A program made the position numbers and the translations under genes. Below are positions 24,268 through 33,662 of a stretch of DNA of 64,000 nucleotides, piece by piece. The notes beneath the pieces were generated by a model. That model saw only the letters and a list, made by a program, of their open reading frames with translations. It searched no databases and was not told the origin of the DNA. Source of the DNA: an uncultured bacterium (lineage in GTDB: Bacteria > Cyanobacteriota > Vampirovibrionia > Gastranaerophilales > Gastranaerophilaceae); contig CABRZP010000004.1 in assembly GCA_902475545.1 (NCBI GenBank), positions 1 to 64,000 on the forward strand, given 5' to 3'. Position 1 is the stretch's first letter, and each line of letters starts with the position of its first letter.

Positions 24268-25578
24268 TTATTTAAAAATCATAACTGATATAAGTGCCAT
24301 GAGTATTAATGGGATGTTGTAGTGCAAAAATGTTGGAACACAGGTATCCCAGATATGATTGTGCTGACCGTCAGCATCAAGTCCTGCTGTCGGTCCAAGT
24401 GTTGTGTCAGATGCTGGTGAGCCTGCATCTCCTAATGCTGCAGCTGCTGCAATTACTATTATTGTTGATGGAATACTAAATCCGAGTTTTATACAAATTG
24501 GCACATACAGTACAGCAAGGATTGGTATAGTTCCGAATGATGTTCCTATTCCCATTGTTATAAATAAACCTACAAATAGCATTAATGCTGTTGCAACAAT
24601 TTTGCTGGACATCATATATGGCGTAATTGTATTTACGAGTGAATCTATGCCGCCGGTTGCTTTCATAACACTTGCAAAGCCTGCTGCAATAAGCATTACA
24701 AATGCAACATAGCCCATTAAGCCGACGCCTTCATTAATGAGTTTATCCATTTTATCGTGGTCAATAGCTTTTAATCCGAAAATTACTGATAAACCTACTA
24801 ATGCTCCTAACGGAAGAGAATTTGTCCATAATTGGACAATTAAGGTTAGTACTGCAGCAGCTAAAGTTATGTAGTGGTTTTTATTTAAATGTAAATCTTC
24901 ATTATTTTTAACGATATTGACTTCCAGATTTTGGTATTCTCTAGATTTTCTATATGAAATAAATATTGCAACTAAGAAACCTATAAACATTCCTAATCCT
25001 AATATCCATGTAGATTTCCAGATATCATTTTTTGCTACTTCCATTCCGTTTTGAATCATATTTTCTGCAATTAATCCTTGGAATATTAATCCAAAACCTG
25101 CCGGTATCATAATATATGGTGCTTTTAACCCGAAAGCTAAACCGCAGGCAACTGCTCTTCTGTCAATTTTTAATTTGTTCATTATTGCAAGAAGCGGAGG
25201 TATAAGAATTGGAATAAAAGCAATATGTACAGGTATCAGGTTTTGTGAAAGTATTGCTATTCCTGTTAAAATGAATATCAATAAATATTTTTTTGATTGG
25301 ATTACATTAGCAATTTTCATTGATAATATAGGTGCAAGTCCGGTATGGGTCATTGATGCGGCAAATGCTCCAAGTAATATATAACTTAATGCAGTTTCGG
25401 AGTTCCCGCCCATCCCGTTTATGAATATATTCATAACATCGGATAAACTTATATGCCCTATTAATCCGCCAATAACTGATGTTATTATCAGTGCTAATAA
25501 TACATTTACTCTGCATAAGCATAGAACGCAAAGTAATATTACTGAAATAATTATTGGATTTGTAATAATTGAAATCAT
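24268..25578 (-). CDS. YuiF/NhaC-superfamily transporter
   Basis: The start at 25578 follows GGAAGG and gives 436 residues, close to the B. subtilis YuiF length. About eleven membrane helices are seen. Segments LSQNLIPVHIAFIPILIPPL, GLKAPYIMIPAGFG, GIGTSFGTIPILAVLYVP and AAAALGDAGSPASDTTLGPT are typical of the group annotated as Na+/H+ antiporter family; YuiF itself is linked to histidine uptake. Substrate cannot be read from the sequence. Divergent from mutS2. Confidence 0.88.
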   Translation of the reverse strand: MISIITNPIIISVILLCVLCLCRVNVLLALIITSVIGGLIGHISLSDVMNIFINGMGGNSETALSYILLGAFAASMTHTGLAPILSMKIANVIQSKKYLLIFILTGIAILSQNLIPVHIAFIPILIPPLLAIMNKLKIDRRAVACGLAFGLKAPYIMIPAGFGLIFQGLIAENMIQNGMEVAKNDIWKSTWILGLGMFIGFLVAIFISYRKSREYQNLEVNIVKNNEDLHLNKNHYITLAAAVLTLIVQLWTNSLPLGALVGLSVIFGLKAIDHDKMDKLINEGVGLMGYVAFVMLIAAGFASVMKATGGIDSLVNTITPYMMSSKIVATALMLFVGLFITMGIGTSFGTIPILAVLYVPICIKLGFSIPSTIIVIAAAAALGDAGSPASDTTLGPTAGLDADGQHNHIWDTCVPTFLHYNIPLILMALISVMIFK

Positions 25579-25625
25579 AAAACCTTCCAATTTTAGGATA
25601 ACACAAAAATTTACAGCTTTTTTGT

Positions 25626-25654
25626 TTTGCTTTGCAAACATTGATTTTTATAAT
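25626..25654 (+). promoter_or_regulatory. candidate promoter of mutS2
   Basis: TTTGCT (25626-25631) and TATAAT (25649-25654) are 17 bases apart. Transcription would start about 5 bases before the ATG at 25666, and no Shine-Dalgarno is present. Confidence 0.5.
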
Positions 25655-25665
25655 AAAATCAAGTT

Positions 25666-28035
25666 ATGGATATCACATCAAAAAGCAATATTACTCTTGA
25701 ATTTGATAAGGTTAAAGAAGAACTTTCAAAATATGCCAAATTTGAGCAAAGTAAAGCCCTTTGTTTGCGTTTGGCTCCATTTAACGATGTTTCTAAAATA
25801 CAAAAAGAGATTGAATTGACAAGGGAAGCTAAAAAAATTCTTGATTATGCAAAAGATACTCCAACTGAATTTATTGCCGATATTTCTAAAATTAAATCCA
25901 ATGCGGCTGTTTCTTATTTACTTGAAGATGAGTTAAATGATATTGCTAAAACAATGAAATCTTCAAGACTATTGAAACGTTTTATTTTAGACAATTCTGA
26001 TGAGGATTTTTTACTTAAAGATATTGCAGAAAAGCTTGTTGCAGATAAGGATTTAGAAGATAGAATTTTTGAAACCTTTGATGAAAATTTGAATATAAGA
26101 CAGAATGCGACTCCTGAACTTAAGGGTTTGTATTCTTCGTTGAGAGATACTGAACAAAATATTAGAGATCAGATTAGTTCATTGATGAATAATCCTAATT
26201 TTTCAAAGTATTTGCAAGAAAATATTTATACCCAGCGTGATGATAGAATTGTATTTCAGGTTATGGCTTCAAATAAAACGAAAGTTCCCGGAATTGTTCA
26301 TGATGTGTCTTCATCTGCCAAAACTTTTTATATTGAGCCTGCTCAACTTGTGCCGTTAAATAATAAGGTTAGAGAAGTGAAATCAAAAATTCATGCAGAA
26401 TGTATAAGAATACTTGTGGAATTGACTGATTTAGTTAAACAATATATGCCGGAACTAGAGCTTTGCGAAAAAATCATGTCAGAAATTGATTTTCATTTTG
26501 CAAAAGCCCGATACGCGGTAAAACTTCATTCTGTTGAGCCGGAATTATCAGCTGAAAAGTATATTTATTTTGAAAATATGAAGCATCCGCTGCTTTTGGA
26601 AGTGACCGAAGATGTTGTCGCAAATAATTTTGAGATTGGGAAAGATTATAAATCTGTAATTATAACAGGTTCAAATACAGGCGGTAAAACTGTTACATTA
26701 AAAACTATAGGTTTGTTTATTTTAATGGCAAAATCAGGAATGTTTCTTCCTTGCACCTGTGCAAAGGTTTATCCGTTCAGAAATGTTTTTGCAGATATTG
26801 GAGATTCTCAAAGTATTTTGCAAAGTTTGTCTACGTTTTCATCACACATGACAAATATTATTGAAATTTTAAAGCAGAGCAGTGATGAATCATTTGTTCT
26901 TCTTGACGAAATTTGTGCAGGAACTGATCCTGTGGAAGGGGCAGTGTTGGCTCAAGGTATATTAGAAAAATTAGCACAAAAAGATGTTACCAGTGTTATT
27001 ACAACTCACTATGGAGAATTAAAAGCTTTAGAATACAGTAATAACTTTTTTAAGAACGCTTCTGTTGAATTTAACACAGAAACTTTGCAGCCTACCTATA
27101 AACTTCTTATAGGTATTCCGGGATTGAGTAATGCAATATCTATTGCCTCTAATTTAGGATTGGATAAAGATATCGTAGATAAAGCTAAAAATACTCTTGT
27201 TACCCAGAAAGACCCAACAGTTGCGGTGGTTGAAAAATTGCAGGAAACTCATCAGGAACTTTCTAAAAATCTTGAAGAAGCACAGGAATTAAAAGAGTCT
27301 TCTTTAGAAATTAAAAAAGAATATGAGGAAAATTTAAATCAGGTTAAAAAAGATAAGAAGAAAACACTTAAGAATATTAAAAATAAATTTGATGTTGAAA
27401 TGATGGAGGCCCGTGCTGAAATTAAGGAAATTTTAGATGAACTTCGTCGTGAAAAATCAGAAAAAATAGCACGCAGAGCTTATTCAAGACTTGCAAAATT
27501 AGAAGATGGTTTCCGAGGGGAAATTGATAAGGTATCAGATAAGCAAAAATATCTCGAAATTGATTGGGATAAAGTCGTTGTCGGTGATGTTGTTATGATT
27601 AAAACTCTTAATCAAAAGGTTAAGATAATGTCTCTTCCTGATAAAAATAAACGTTTGTTTGTCGATATGGGTGCGATGAAAATGAAGGTCAAAAAAGACG
27701 AATTGGCGGTTTTAGATGATAATTATAAAGAGCCGATAAAACAGAAAATCCCCGGAACTTCATTTAAGAGTTTTGAACTTAAGCGTTATGAAATTTCTCA
27801 AACTTTGGATCTTCGAGGATACAGAGTTGAGGAAGCATTGGATGAAGTCGAAAATTATTTGGATAAAGCCAGTTTGGCTAATCTTACTCCGGTATATATA
27901 ATCCATGGGCATGGCACAGGGGCTTTAAAGCAAGCAGTAAGAGATTTCTTAAAAACATCACCTTATGTCGCAAAATTCCGTCCGGGAGAGGATGCAGAAG
28001 GCGGAGACGGTGTTGCTGTTGTGGATATAAATTAG
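25666..28035 (+). CDS. mutS2: MutS2 ATPase/Smr nuclease
   Basis: The 789 residues have the MutS2 architecture: an N-terminal core without the mismatch-binding domain, the ABC-type ATPase with Walker A GSNTGGKT (about 335) and Walker B VLLDEICAGTDP, a coiled coil (about 500-620), and a C-terminal Smr domain (LDLRGYRVEEALDEV, HGHGTGALKQAVRDFL). Members act on recombination intermediates and, in some bacteria, rescue collided ribosomes. The leader is predicted to be only a few bases. Confidence 0.95.
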   Translation: MDITSKSNITLEFDKVKEELSKYAKFEQSKALCLRLAPFNDVSKIQKEIELTREAKKILDYAKDTPTEFIADISKIKSNAAVSYLLEDELNDIAKTMKSSRLLKRFILDNSDEDFLLKDIAEKLVADKDLEDRIFETFDENLNIRQNATPELKGLYSSLRDTEQNIRDQISSLMNNPNFSKYLQENIYTQRDDRIVFQVMASNKTKVPGIVHDVSSSAKTFYIEPAQLVPLNNKVREVKSKIHAECIRILVELTDLVKQYMPELELCEKIMSEIDFHFAKARYAVKLHSVEPELSAEKYIYFENMKHPLLLEVTEDVVANNFEIGKDYKSVIITGSNTGGKTVTLKTIGLFILMAKSGMFLPCTCAKVYPFRNVFADIGDSQSILQSLSTFSSHMTNIIEILKQSSDESFVLLDEICAGTDPVEGAVLAQGILEKLAQKDVTSVITTHYGELKALEYSNNFFKNASVEFNTETLQPTYKLLIGIPGLSNAISIASNLGLDKDIVDKAKNTLVTQKDPTVAVVEKLQETHQELSKNLEEAQELKESSLEIKKEYEENLNQVKKDKKKTLKNIKNKFDVEMMEARAEIKEILDELRREKSEKIARRAYSRLAKLEDGFRGEIDKVSDKQKYLEIDWDKVVVGDVVMIKTLNQKVKIMSLPDKNKRLFVDMGAMKMKVKKDELAVLDDNYKEPIKQKIPGTSFKSFELKRYEISQTLDLRGYRVEEALDEVENYLDKASLANLTPVYIIHGHGTGALKQAVRDFLKTSPYVAKFRPGEDAEGGDGVAVVDIN

Positions 28036-28137
28036 GGGTAAATAAAGGGTTAAAGTGGTAAATAATTCCCCTTGTCGGATAATTGATAAATATATAATTT
28101 TGTTAGATAACCTTGTAAAAGTGAGGTTGTATTCATT

Positions 28138-28566
28138 ATGAAAAAATTAATTCTAACATTAACGGTTTTGGCAAGTCTGGCTGGAGTGGTTATGGCTGCT
28201 ACATATTCTTCCGGATATTCAAAGAATTTACAAGTCTGTAATCCTTATATTGAAAAATATAAAGTTCAAATTCCAACAGAAGATCCAAATACTCCTGTTT
28301 TAAATTTGCATTCTACAGAAACAATTGTCGGTTGGCGTGAAGGTAAATGTATAACAACAAGTATGGTTCATAGTGATGATTTACAGCAGGATATTATTGA
28401 GACAAAATGTGCTTTTTCCAAAAATCAGCTTGATTCTATAGTTAAGAAAATTGATTTAGCAAATAAAGGCGATAAAAACGCTTCTCAAAATTTGCAAAAC
28501 GAATTAACAGGTTATGCAAAAGATGGGACAACCTGTCAGGTTAACAATTTAATCAAAGAAGATTAA
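28138..28566 (+). CDS. unrecognised secreted 142-residue protein
   Basis: A clear signal peptide (MKKLILTLTVLASLAGVVMA) precedes a 122-residue mature part with four Cys (QVCNPY, GKCITT, TKCAF, TTCQV), suggesting two disulfides in the periplasm. TETIVGWREGKC and the Cys spacing are conserved-looking, but I know no family. Its stop codon overlaps the stop codon of convergent dnaB by 4 bases. Confidence 0.75.
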   Translation: MKKLILTLTVLASLAGVVMAATYSSGYSKNLQVCNPYIEKYKVQIPTEDPNTPVLNLHSTETIVGWREGKCITTSMVHSDDLQQDIIETKCAFSKNQLDSIVKKIDLANKGDKNASQNLQNELTGYAKDGTTCQVNNLIKED

Positions 28567-29954
28567 AATGCATCAAAAGCTGTATCAATAGGGTTTTTGA
28601 ATTTGGTAATATTGCCTTGGAATAACAATTTAACAGTTCCAACAGGACCGTTTCTGTGTTTTGCGATAATAACTTCTGATAATCCTTTTGAAGTTGCCTT
28701 AACATTTTCTTCTTCTTCGGATTCTCCTTTGTTATAGTAATCTTCACGATAAATAAACATTACAATATCTGCGTCTTGCTCGATTGAACCTGATTCACGT
28801 AAGTCGGAAAGCATTGGACGCTTATCGTTACGACCTTCAACCGCACGTGACAATTGTGATAATGTAATAATTGGTACATCAAGTTCTTTTGCAAGAATTT
28901 TTAAACCTCTGGAGATTGCAGAGATTTGTTGTAAACGGTCATCTTTTCCGCCGCCTTCCATCAATTGCAAATAGTCGATTACAATTAAACCTAAATCTTT
29001 CTGCTGGGTTTTTAATCTTCTGCATTTTGTACGAATATCTGTCAATGTACAACCGCTTGTATCATCAATATAGATAGGTGCTTGGCTGAAGTCGTTCATT
29101 GCCATTGCGAGTTTATCCAAATCTTGTTGTAACATATTACCGGTTTTGAGTCTTTGAGCATCAACTTCGGCATAAGAACACAACATTCTCTGTACAAGTT
29201 GAGAGGCTGACATTTCCAGTGAGAATATACAAACAGGAACGTTTTCTTTTATTGCAACATTTTGAGCAATGTTTAGTGCAAATGCAGTTTTTCCCATTGC
29301 CGGACGTGCTGCAAGAATAATCAAGTCTGATTTGTGTAATCCGCTCATCATGTTATCAAGCTCGGTAAAATCTGTTCTTAGTCCTGAAAGTTCGTCTTTG
29401 TGGTTATAGCGATATTCAATACTGTCCCAGGTATCAAGAACAAGATCTTTTACGTGTTTAAGATCGGTTGTTGCTTTACTTGAGCCAATATCAAAAATTA
29501 ATTTTTCAGCCTGTTCTAATGACCTGTCACTTGGTTCCAAATCATAACCTTTTGTCACAATTTCAGAACCTGCATTGATTAAAGCTCTTTTTACGGCTTT
29601 TTCTTGAATGATTTTTGCATAGTAAGAAATATTGGATGTTGTAATAGTGTTTTCTACTAAATCGTTAATGTATGCACGACCGCCGACTTTTTCAAGTTTA
29701 TCACTGTAGCTTAATACATCCGAAACTGATACGATGTCAATGTTGTCGTTGTTATTAAATAATTGAAGCATTGCTTCATAAATATATCTGTGTGCAGGTT
29801 TATAAAAACTTGCAGGCAATAATGAATCCGAAACTTTTGATAATGTTTCAGGATTAACTAAAATTGCACCTAAAACGGCTTCTTCGGCTTCTATATTTTG
29901 TGGGATTAAACTTTCGTCAACTTTTTTTCTGGTTTCTTTTGAAGTAACTGGCAT
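28563..29954 (-). CDS. dnaB: replicative DNA helicase DnaB
   Basis: The 463 residues have the helical N-terminal domain (IPQNIEAEEAVLGAIL) and the RecA-like motor: Walker A ARPAMGKT (about 218-225), CIFSLEMSASQLVQRML, VIDYLQLM, SQLSRAVE and RPMLSDLRESGSIEQDAD. It unwinds DNA ahead of the replisome. No intein or extra domain is present. Convergent with the secreted-protein gene, sharing stop-codon bases. Confidence 0.97.
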   Translation of the reverse strand: MPVTSKETRKKVDESLIPQNIEAEEAVLGAILVNPETLSKVSDSLLPASFYKPAHRYIYEAMLQLFNNNDNIDIVSVSDVLSYSDKLEKVGGRAYINDLVENTITTSNISYYAKIIQEKAVKRALINAGSEIVTKGYDLEPSDRSLEQAEKLIFDIGSSKATTDLKHVKDLVLDTWDSIEYRYNHKDELSGLRTDFTELDNMMSGLHKSDLIILAARPAMGKTAFALNIAQNVAIKENVPVCIFSLEMSASQLVQRMLCSYAEVDAQRLKTGNMLQQDLDKLAMAMNDFSQAPIYIDDTSGCTLTDIRTKCRRLKTQQKDLGLIVIDYLQLMEGGGKDDRLQQISAISRGLKILAKELDVPIITLSQLSRAVEGRNDKRPMLSDLRESGSIEQDADIVMFIYREDYYNKGESEEEENVKATSKGLSEVIIAKHRNGPVGTVKLLFQGNITKFKNPIDTAFDAF

Positions 29955-30049
29955 GAGATTTTCCTTATCTATACATATAAATCATAGTACATAAATACTT
30001 CAATTGCTCGTTCATGTTAAAAAGATGTAATATAACTTTATTAAATGTG

Positions 30050-30751
30050 TTAGGCTCTGGAAATAGCGGCTTCAATCTCAGATAACAGCATATTTATATA
30101 TTCAACATTTTTAGTGTTTCCACGTTGTTCAAAGATTTCTCTTGCTGAGAGTAATTTTGCTCTGGCATCATGAGGATGTTTTCTTTTTGTAATTTTTCCT
30201 ATTTCAGTTTGGACATGTGCAAGCATTTGTTCATAATCTTTTTGTTTTGCGGCTTGTCTTGTTACTGATTTATATGAATTTACAGCATTATCATAGTTTC
30301 TGGTTAATTCTTTTAAACATTTTTCTTGTTTGTATAAAACTTGAATATATTGATATAATTTTTCGGGACGGCGGTAGTATATTTTTCTTAAATCGTTAAG
30401 TCTTGCCATCATGTGTATCGGGTCGCCATTAGCTTTAGCAATTTTATAACCTTTAATTGCAAAAGGTTCTTGTTTTTCAGGAAAAAATTGTGTTAATTTG
30501 CATAATGCACTCATAATTATTCCTGCAAAATCATTATTTTTGTGTTCTGCTAATTGTCCTGCAAATCTGTCTGCTTCTGAACAAAATAAATCTTTTTGTT
30601 TTTCTATAAGATATTGTCTTTGTATTTTCCCGAATTCTTCAGAAAAAACTCGTGGACTTATTTGATCTGGGTTGCCTAACACAAATCTCGAAAATTGTTC
30701 AAGTTTTGTTGGTGGATAATATGGGAGTAATTTTTGAAATGTATAAGCCAT
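30050..30751 (-). CDS. unrecognised 233-residue helical protein
   Basis: MAYTFQKLLPYYPPTKLEQF is followed by a wholly alpha-helical, basic sequence with loosely repeating helix pairs (for example AIKGYKIAKANGDPIHMMA and AKLLSAREIFEQRGNTKN), which could form TPR-like solenoids. No catalytic motif is visible. It has no signal peptide. It lies alone between dnaB and ileS on the same strand. Confidence 0.75.
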   Translation of the reverse strand: MAYTFQKLLPYYPPTKLEQFSRFVLGNPDQISPRVFSEEFGKIQRQYLIEKQKDLFCSEADRFAGQLAEHKNNDFAGIIMSALCKLTQFFPEKQEPFAIKGYKIAKANGDPIHMMARLNDLRKIYYRRPEKLYQYIQVLYKQEKCLKELTRNYDNAVNSYKSVTRQAAKQKDYEQMLAHVQTEIGKITKRKHPHDARAKLLSAREIFEQRGNTKNVEYINMLLSEIEAAISRA

Positions 30752-30821
30752 TTTGTACCTTCCGGTATTATAAATGGCTATAAAAATAAAAATTGCTTTA
30801 TTATTAAATTTTGTGAATACT

Positions 30822-30850
30822 AAAAAGCGGAGCTTTAAGCCCCGCTTTTA
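30822..30850 (-). terminator. intrinsic terminator of ileS
   Basis: On the minus strand, AAAAGCGGGGCTT pairs with AAGCTCCGCTTTT (one mismatch) and runs into a T-tract just after the ileS stop. Confidence 0.75.
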
Positions 30851-30853
30851 TAT

Positions 30854-33661
30854 TTATTTAATTGCTTCTAAACAATCTTCACAAACACCGTCTTCATTCA
30901 ATGAACGGTATTTCCAGCAGCGAACACATTTTTCGCCTTGAGCTTTTGTAACCCAAACTGTATATCCATCTTCAGAATATTCATTCAATACATCAGACGG
31001 TGCAGAATCAGTTAAAGCTGCCTGTGAAACAATATATATGTCTGCTAAATCTGTTTTATTAGCTTCTAAAATTGAAGCATCATCAGCCTTAATCCAAACA
31101 GCAACTTCCAAAGAGCTTCCAACTTTTTTATCTGCTCTAAGAGGTTCGATTGCACGAGATACAACTTCTCTTGATTTAAGAATTTTTCCGAATTCTTCTT
31201 CAAGTTCAGGTGCATTCCATTTTTCGTTTACCACCGGCCAATCAGATAACAATATACTAATCAAGCCTCCGCGTTGAACTTCCGGTATATTTTGCCAGAT
31301 ATCTTCAGCCTGATGAGGCATTACAGGAGCAAGAATTCTCACAAGTGCCATCAAGTTTTCAAATAATACTGTTTGACAAGCTCTACGTGATAAAGATTTT
31401 TTACCTGCTGTATATAATCTGTCTTTTACAATATCAAGATAGAATGAGCTTAAATCAACTGCCGCAAAGTTTTGCAAGCATTGGAAATATTTGTAGAATT
31501 CATAGTTTTCAAATGCTTCTGTAACTTCACCAATCAATTTATTTAATTTATGAAGTGCGAATTTATCAATATTTTTCAATTCATCATACTGAACATAATC
31601 AACCGCAGGGTCAAAATCAAATAAATTACCGATTAAGAAACGTGCAGTGTTTCTGGTTTTCTTAAATATTTCAGTCAATTGACCAATAATATTGTTACCG
31701 ATTTTGATATCATTTCTGTAATCAACAGATGCAGCCCATAATCTTAAGATATCAGCACCATAATTTTTAATAATATCGTCAGGTCTGATATAATTGCCCA
31801 AAGATTTTGACATTTTTCTGCCATCTTCACCAAATACAAAACCGTGAGTCAAAACTTCTTTATAAGGAGCTTTACCTTGAGTTGCAATTGATGTTAATAA
31901 TGAAGATTGGAACCAACCTCTGTGTTGATCTGAACCTTCCAAATACATATCAACAGGAGTATGACCTAATTCCTCAGAACGTTTTTCAACAACTGCTCTC
32001 CAAGAAACACCTGAGTCAAACCATACATCCATAATATCTTTTTCTTTACGGAAATGAGTTTTACCGCATTTAGGACATACAAAACCTTGAGGAAGTAATT
32101 CTTCTGCTGAGTATTTAACCCACGCATCAGAACTTTCTTTATCAAAGATTTTTGCAACATTTTCAATAGTTTCATCTGTGCAGATAACTTCACCACAATC
32201 TTCACAATAGAAAATCGGGATAGGAACACCCCATGCACGTTGACGGGAAATACACCAATCTGTACGGCTTTCTACCATGTTTCCAATTCTGTTTTCTCCG
32301 CTTGCCGGAATCCATTTTACATTATGAATAGCGTCAAGAGTTTCTTTTCTAAATTTATCAACTTTAACAAACCATTGCGGAGTTGCTCTGTAAATTACAG
32401 GTTTTTTACATCTCCAGCAGTGCGGATAACTGTGTTGAATATCTTGTTGAGTTAATAATGCTCCACAGTTTTGAAGCATTTCAATAACCATAGAATTTCC
32501 TTTGTAATATGGAACACCAACAAGTTCAGGAATTCCAACAACATCTGTCCAAACACCTGCACCATCTAAAGGTGAAAATACTTCAATATTATATCTGCAT
32601 CCAACTTCGTAGTCTTCAAGACCGTGTCCAGGAGCTGTGTGAACTGAACCGGTACCTGCATCCAGTGTAACGTGTTCTCCTAAAATAATAGGTGATTTTC
32701 TATCTACAAGCGGATGTTTTGTATTTAATAATTCTAAATCCTGCCCTTTGCATGTTCCAAGAACTTTAATATCAGATTCTTCCCACTCAACATCTTTTAA
32801 GAAAGAACCCAATAATTCTGTTGCAACAATGTAAATATCATTTTTATAATCAAAGAATGTATATTCAAATCTTGGGTGCATTGAAATTGCCATATTTGAA
32901 GGAATTGTCCAAGGAGTTGTTGTCCAAATAATTGCGTATACGTTTTTACCTTCAATATTTGCAAAGTTTTTAATTGTATTTAACGCTTCATCATCAAACT
33001 TAAATCTTACATAAATTGAAGTTGATGTATGGTCAGCATATTCAACTTCAGCTTCTGCTAAAGCTGTTTCACAAGATGCACACCAGTATACAGGTTTCAT
33101 ACCTTTTTCAATATAACCTTTTTTATACATTTCACCAAATACTCTAACTTGTTCAGCTTCGTATTCAGGATTAATTGTTAAATAAGGGTTTTCCCAATTA
33201 CCTAAAACGCCAAGACGTTTGAATTCACTTTCTTGTCCTTTTAGGTTTTTGTGTGCGAATTCTCTACATTTTGCTCTTAACTCAGTTTCTGTAATAGAGT
33301 GACGTCCGCCTTTAATATTTTTAACAACAGCATTTTCAATAGGCAATCCGTGTCCGTCATAACCAGGAACGTATGGTGCGTAAAAACCTTTTTGAGATTT
33401 ATATTTAATCAAAATATCTTTTAAGATTTTATTTAATGCTGTACCAACGTGAATTTTTTCGGAACTCAAATAAGGAGGTCCGTCATGCAAAACAAAAGCA
33501 TTTGTTTTATCACGATTAGAAATCATTTTGTCATAAATTTGATTTTCTTCCCAAAACTTTTGGATTTCTAATTCTCTAACTGTTGCATTTGCTCTCATTG
33601 CAAGTGTTGTTTGAGGCAAATTTAGAGTATTTTTATACTCGGTTTTAGTACTTTCTGCCAT
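30854..33661 (-). CDS. ileS: isoleucyl-tRNA synthetase
   Basis: The 935-residue class Ia synthetase has the editing (CP1) domain with TTPWTIPSN and the YDGHGLPIE segment. The second signature GRKMSKSLGN is near 614, and a C-terminal zinc finger CVRC...CEDC lies near 913-930. The HIGH-equivalent motif reads HVGT (71-74) in SSEKIHVGTALNKILKD, where IleRS usually has HxGH. The rest of the catalytic domain looks intact. It charges tRNA-Ile. The gene is one base downstream of a symporter gene, so no T-box is present directly before it. Confidence 0.96.
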   Translation of the reverse strand: MAESTKTEYKNTLNLPQTTLAMRANATVRELEIQKFWEENQIYDKMISNRDKTNAFVLHDGPPYLSSEKIHVGTALNKILKDILIKYKSQKGFYAPYVPGYDGHGLPIENAVVKNIKGGRHSITETELRAKCREFAHKNLKGQESEFKRLGVLGNWENPYLTINPEYEAEQVRVFGEMYKKGYIEKGMKPVYWCASCETALAEAEVEYADHTSTSIYVRFKFDDEALNTIKNFANIEGKNVYAIIWTTTPWTIPSNMAISMHPRFEYTFFDYKNDIYIVATELLGSFLKDVEWEESDIKVLGTCKGQDLELLNTKHPLVDRKSPIILGEHVTLDAGTGSVHTAPGHGLEDYEVGCRYNIEVFSPLDGAGVWTDVVGIPELVGVPYYKGNSMVIEMLQNCGALLTQQDIQHSYPHCWRCKKPVIYRATPQWFVKVDKFRKETLDAIHNVKWIPASGENRIGNMVESRTDWCISRQRAWGVPIPIFYCEDCGEVICTDETIENVAKIFDKESSDAWVKYSAEELLPQGFVCPKCGKTHFRKEKDIMDVWFDSGVSWRAVVEKRSEELGHTPVDMYLEGSDQHRGWFQSSLLTSIATQGKAPYKEVLTHGFVFGEDGRKMSKSLGNYIRPDDIIKNYGADILRLWAASVDYRNDIKIGNNIIGQLTEIFKKTRNTARFLIGNLFDFDPAVDYVQYDELKNIDKFALHKLNKLIGEVTEAFENYEFYKYFQCLQNFAAVDLSSFYLDIVKDRLYTAGKKSLSRRACQTVLFENLMALVRILAPVMPHQAEDIWQNIPEVQRGGLISILLSDWPVVNEKWNAPELEEEFGKILKSREVVSRAIEPLRADKKVGSSLEVAVWIKADDASILEANKTDLADIYIVSQAALTDSAPSDVLNEYSEDGYTVWVTKAQGEKCVRCWKYRSLNEDGVCEDCLEAIK

Positions 33662-33662
33662 T

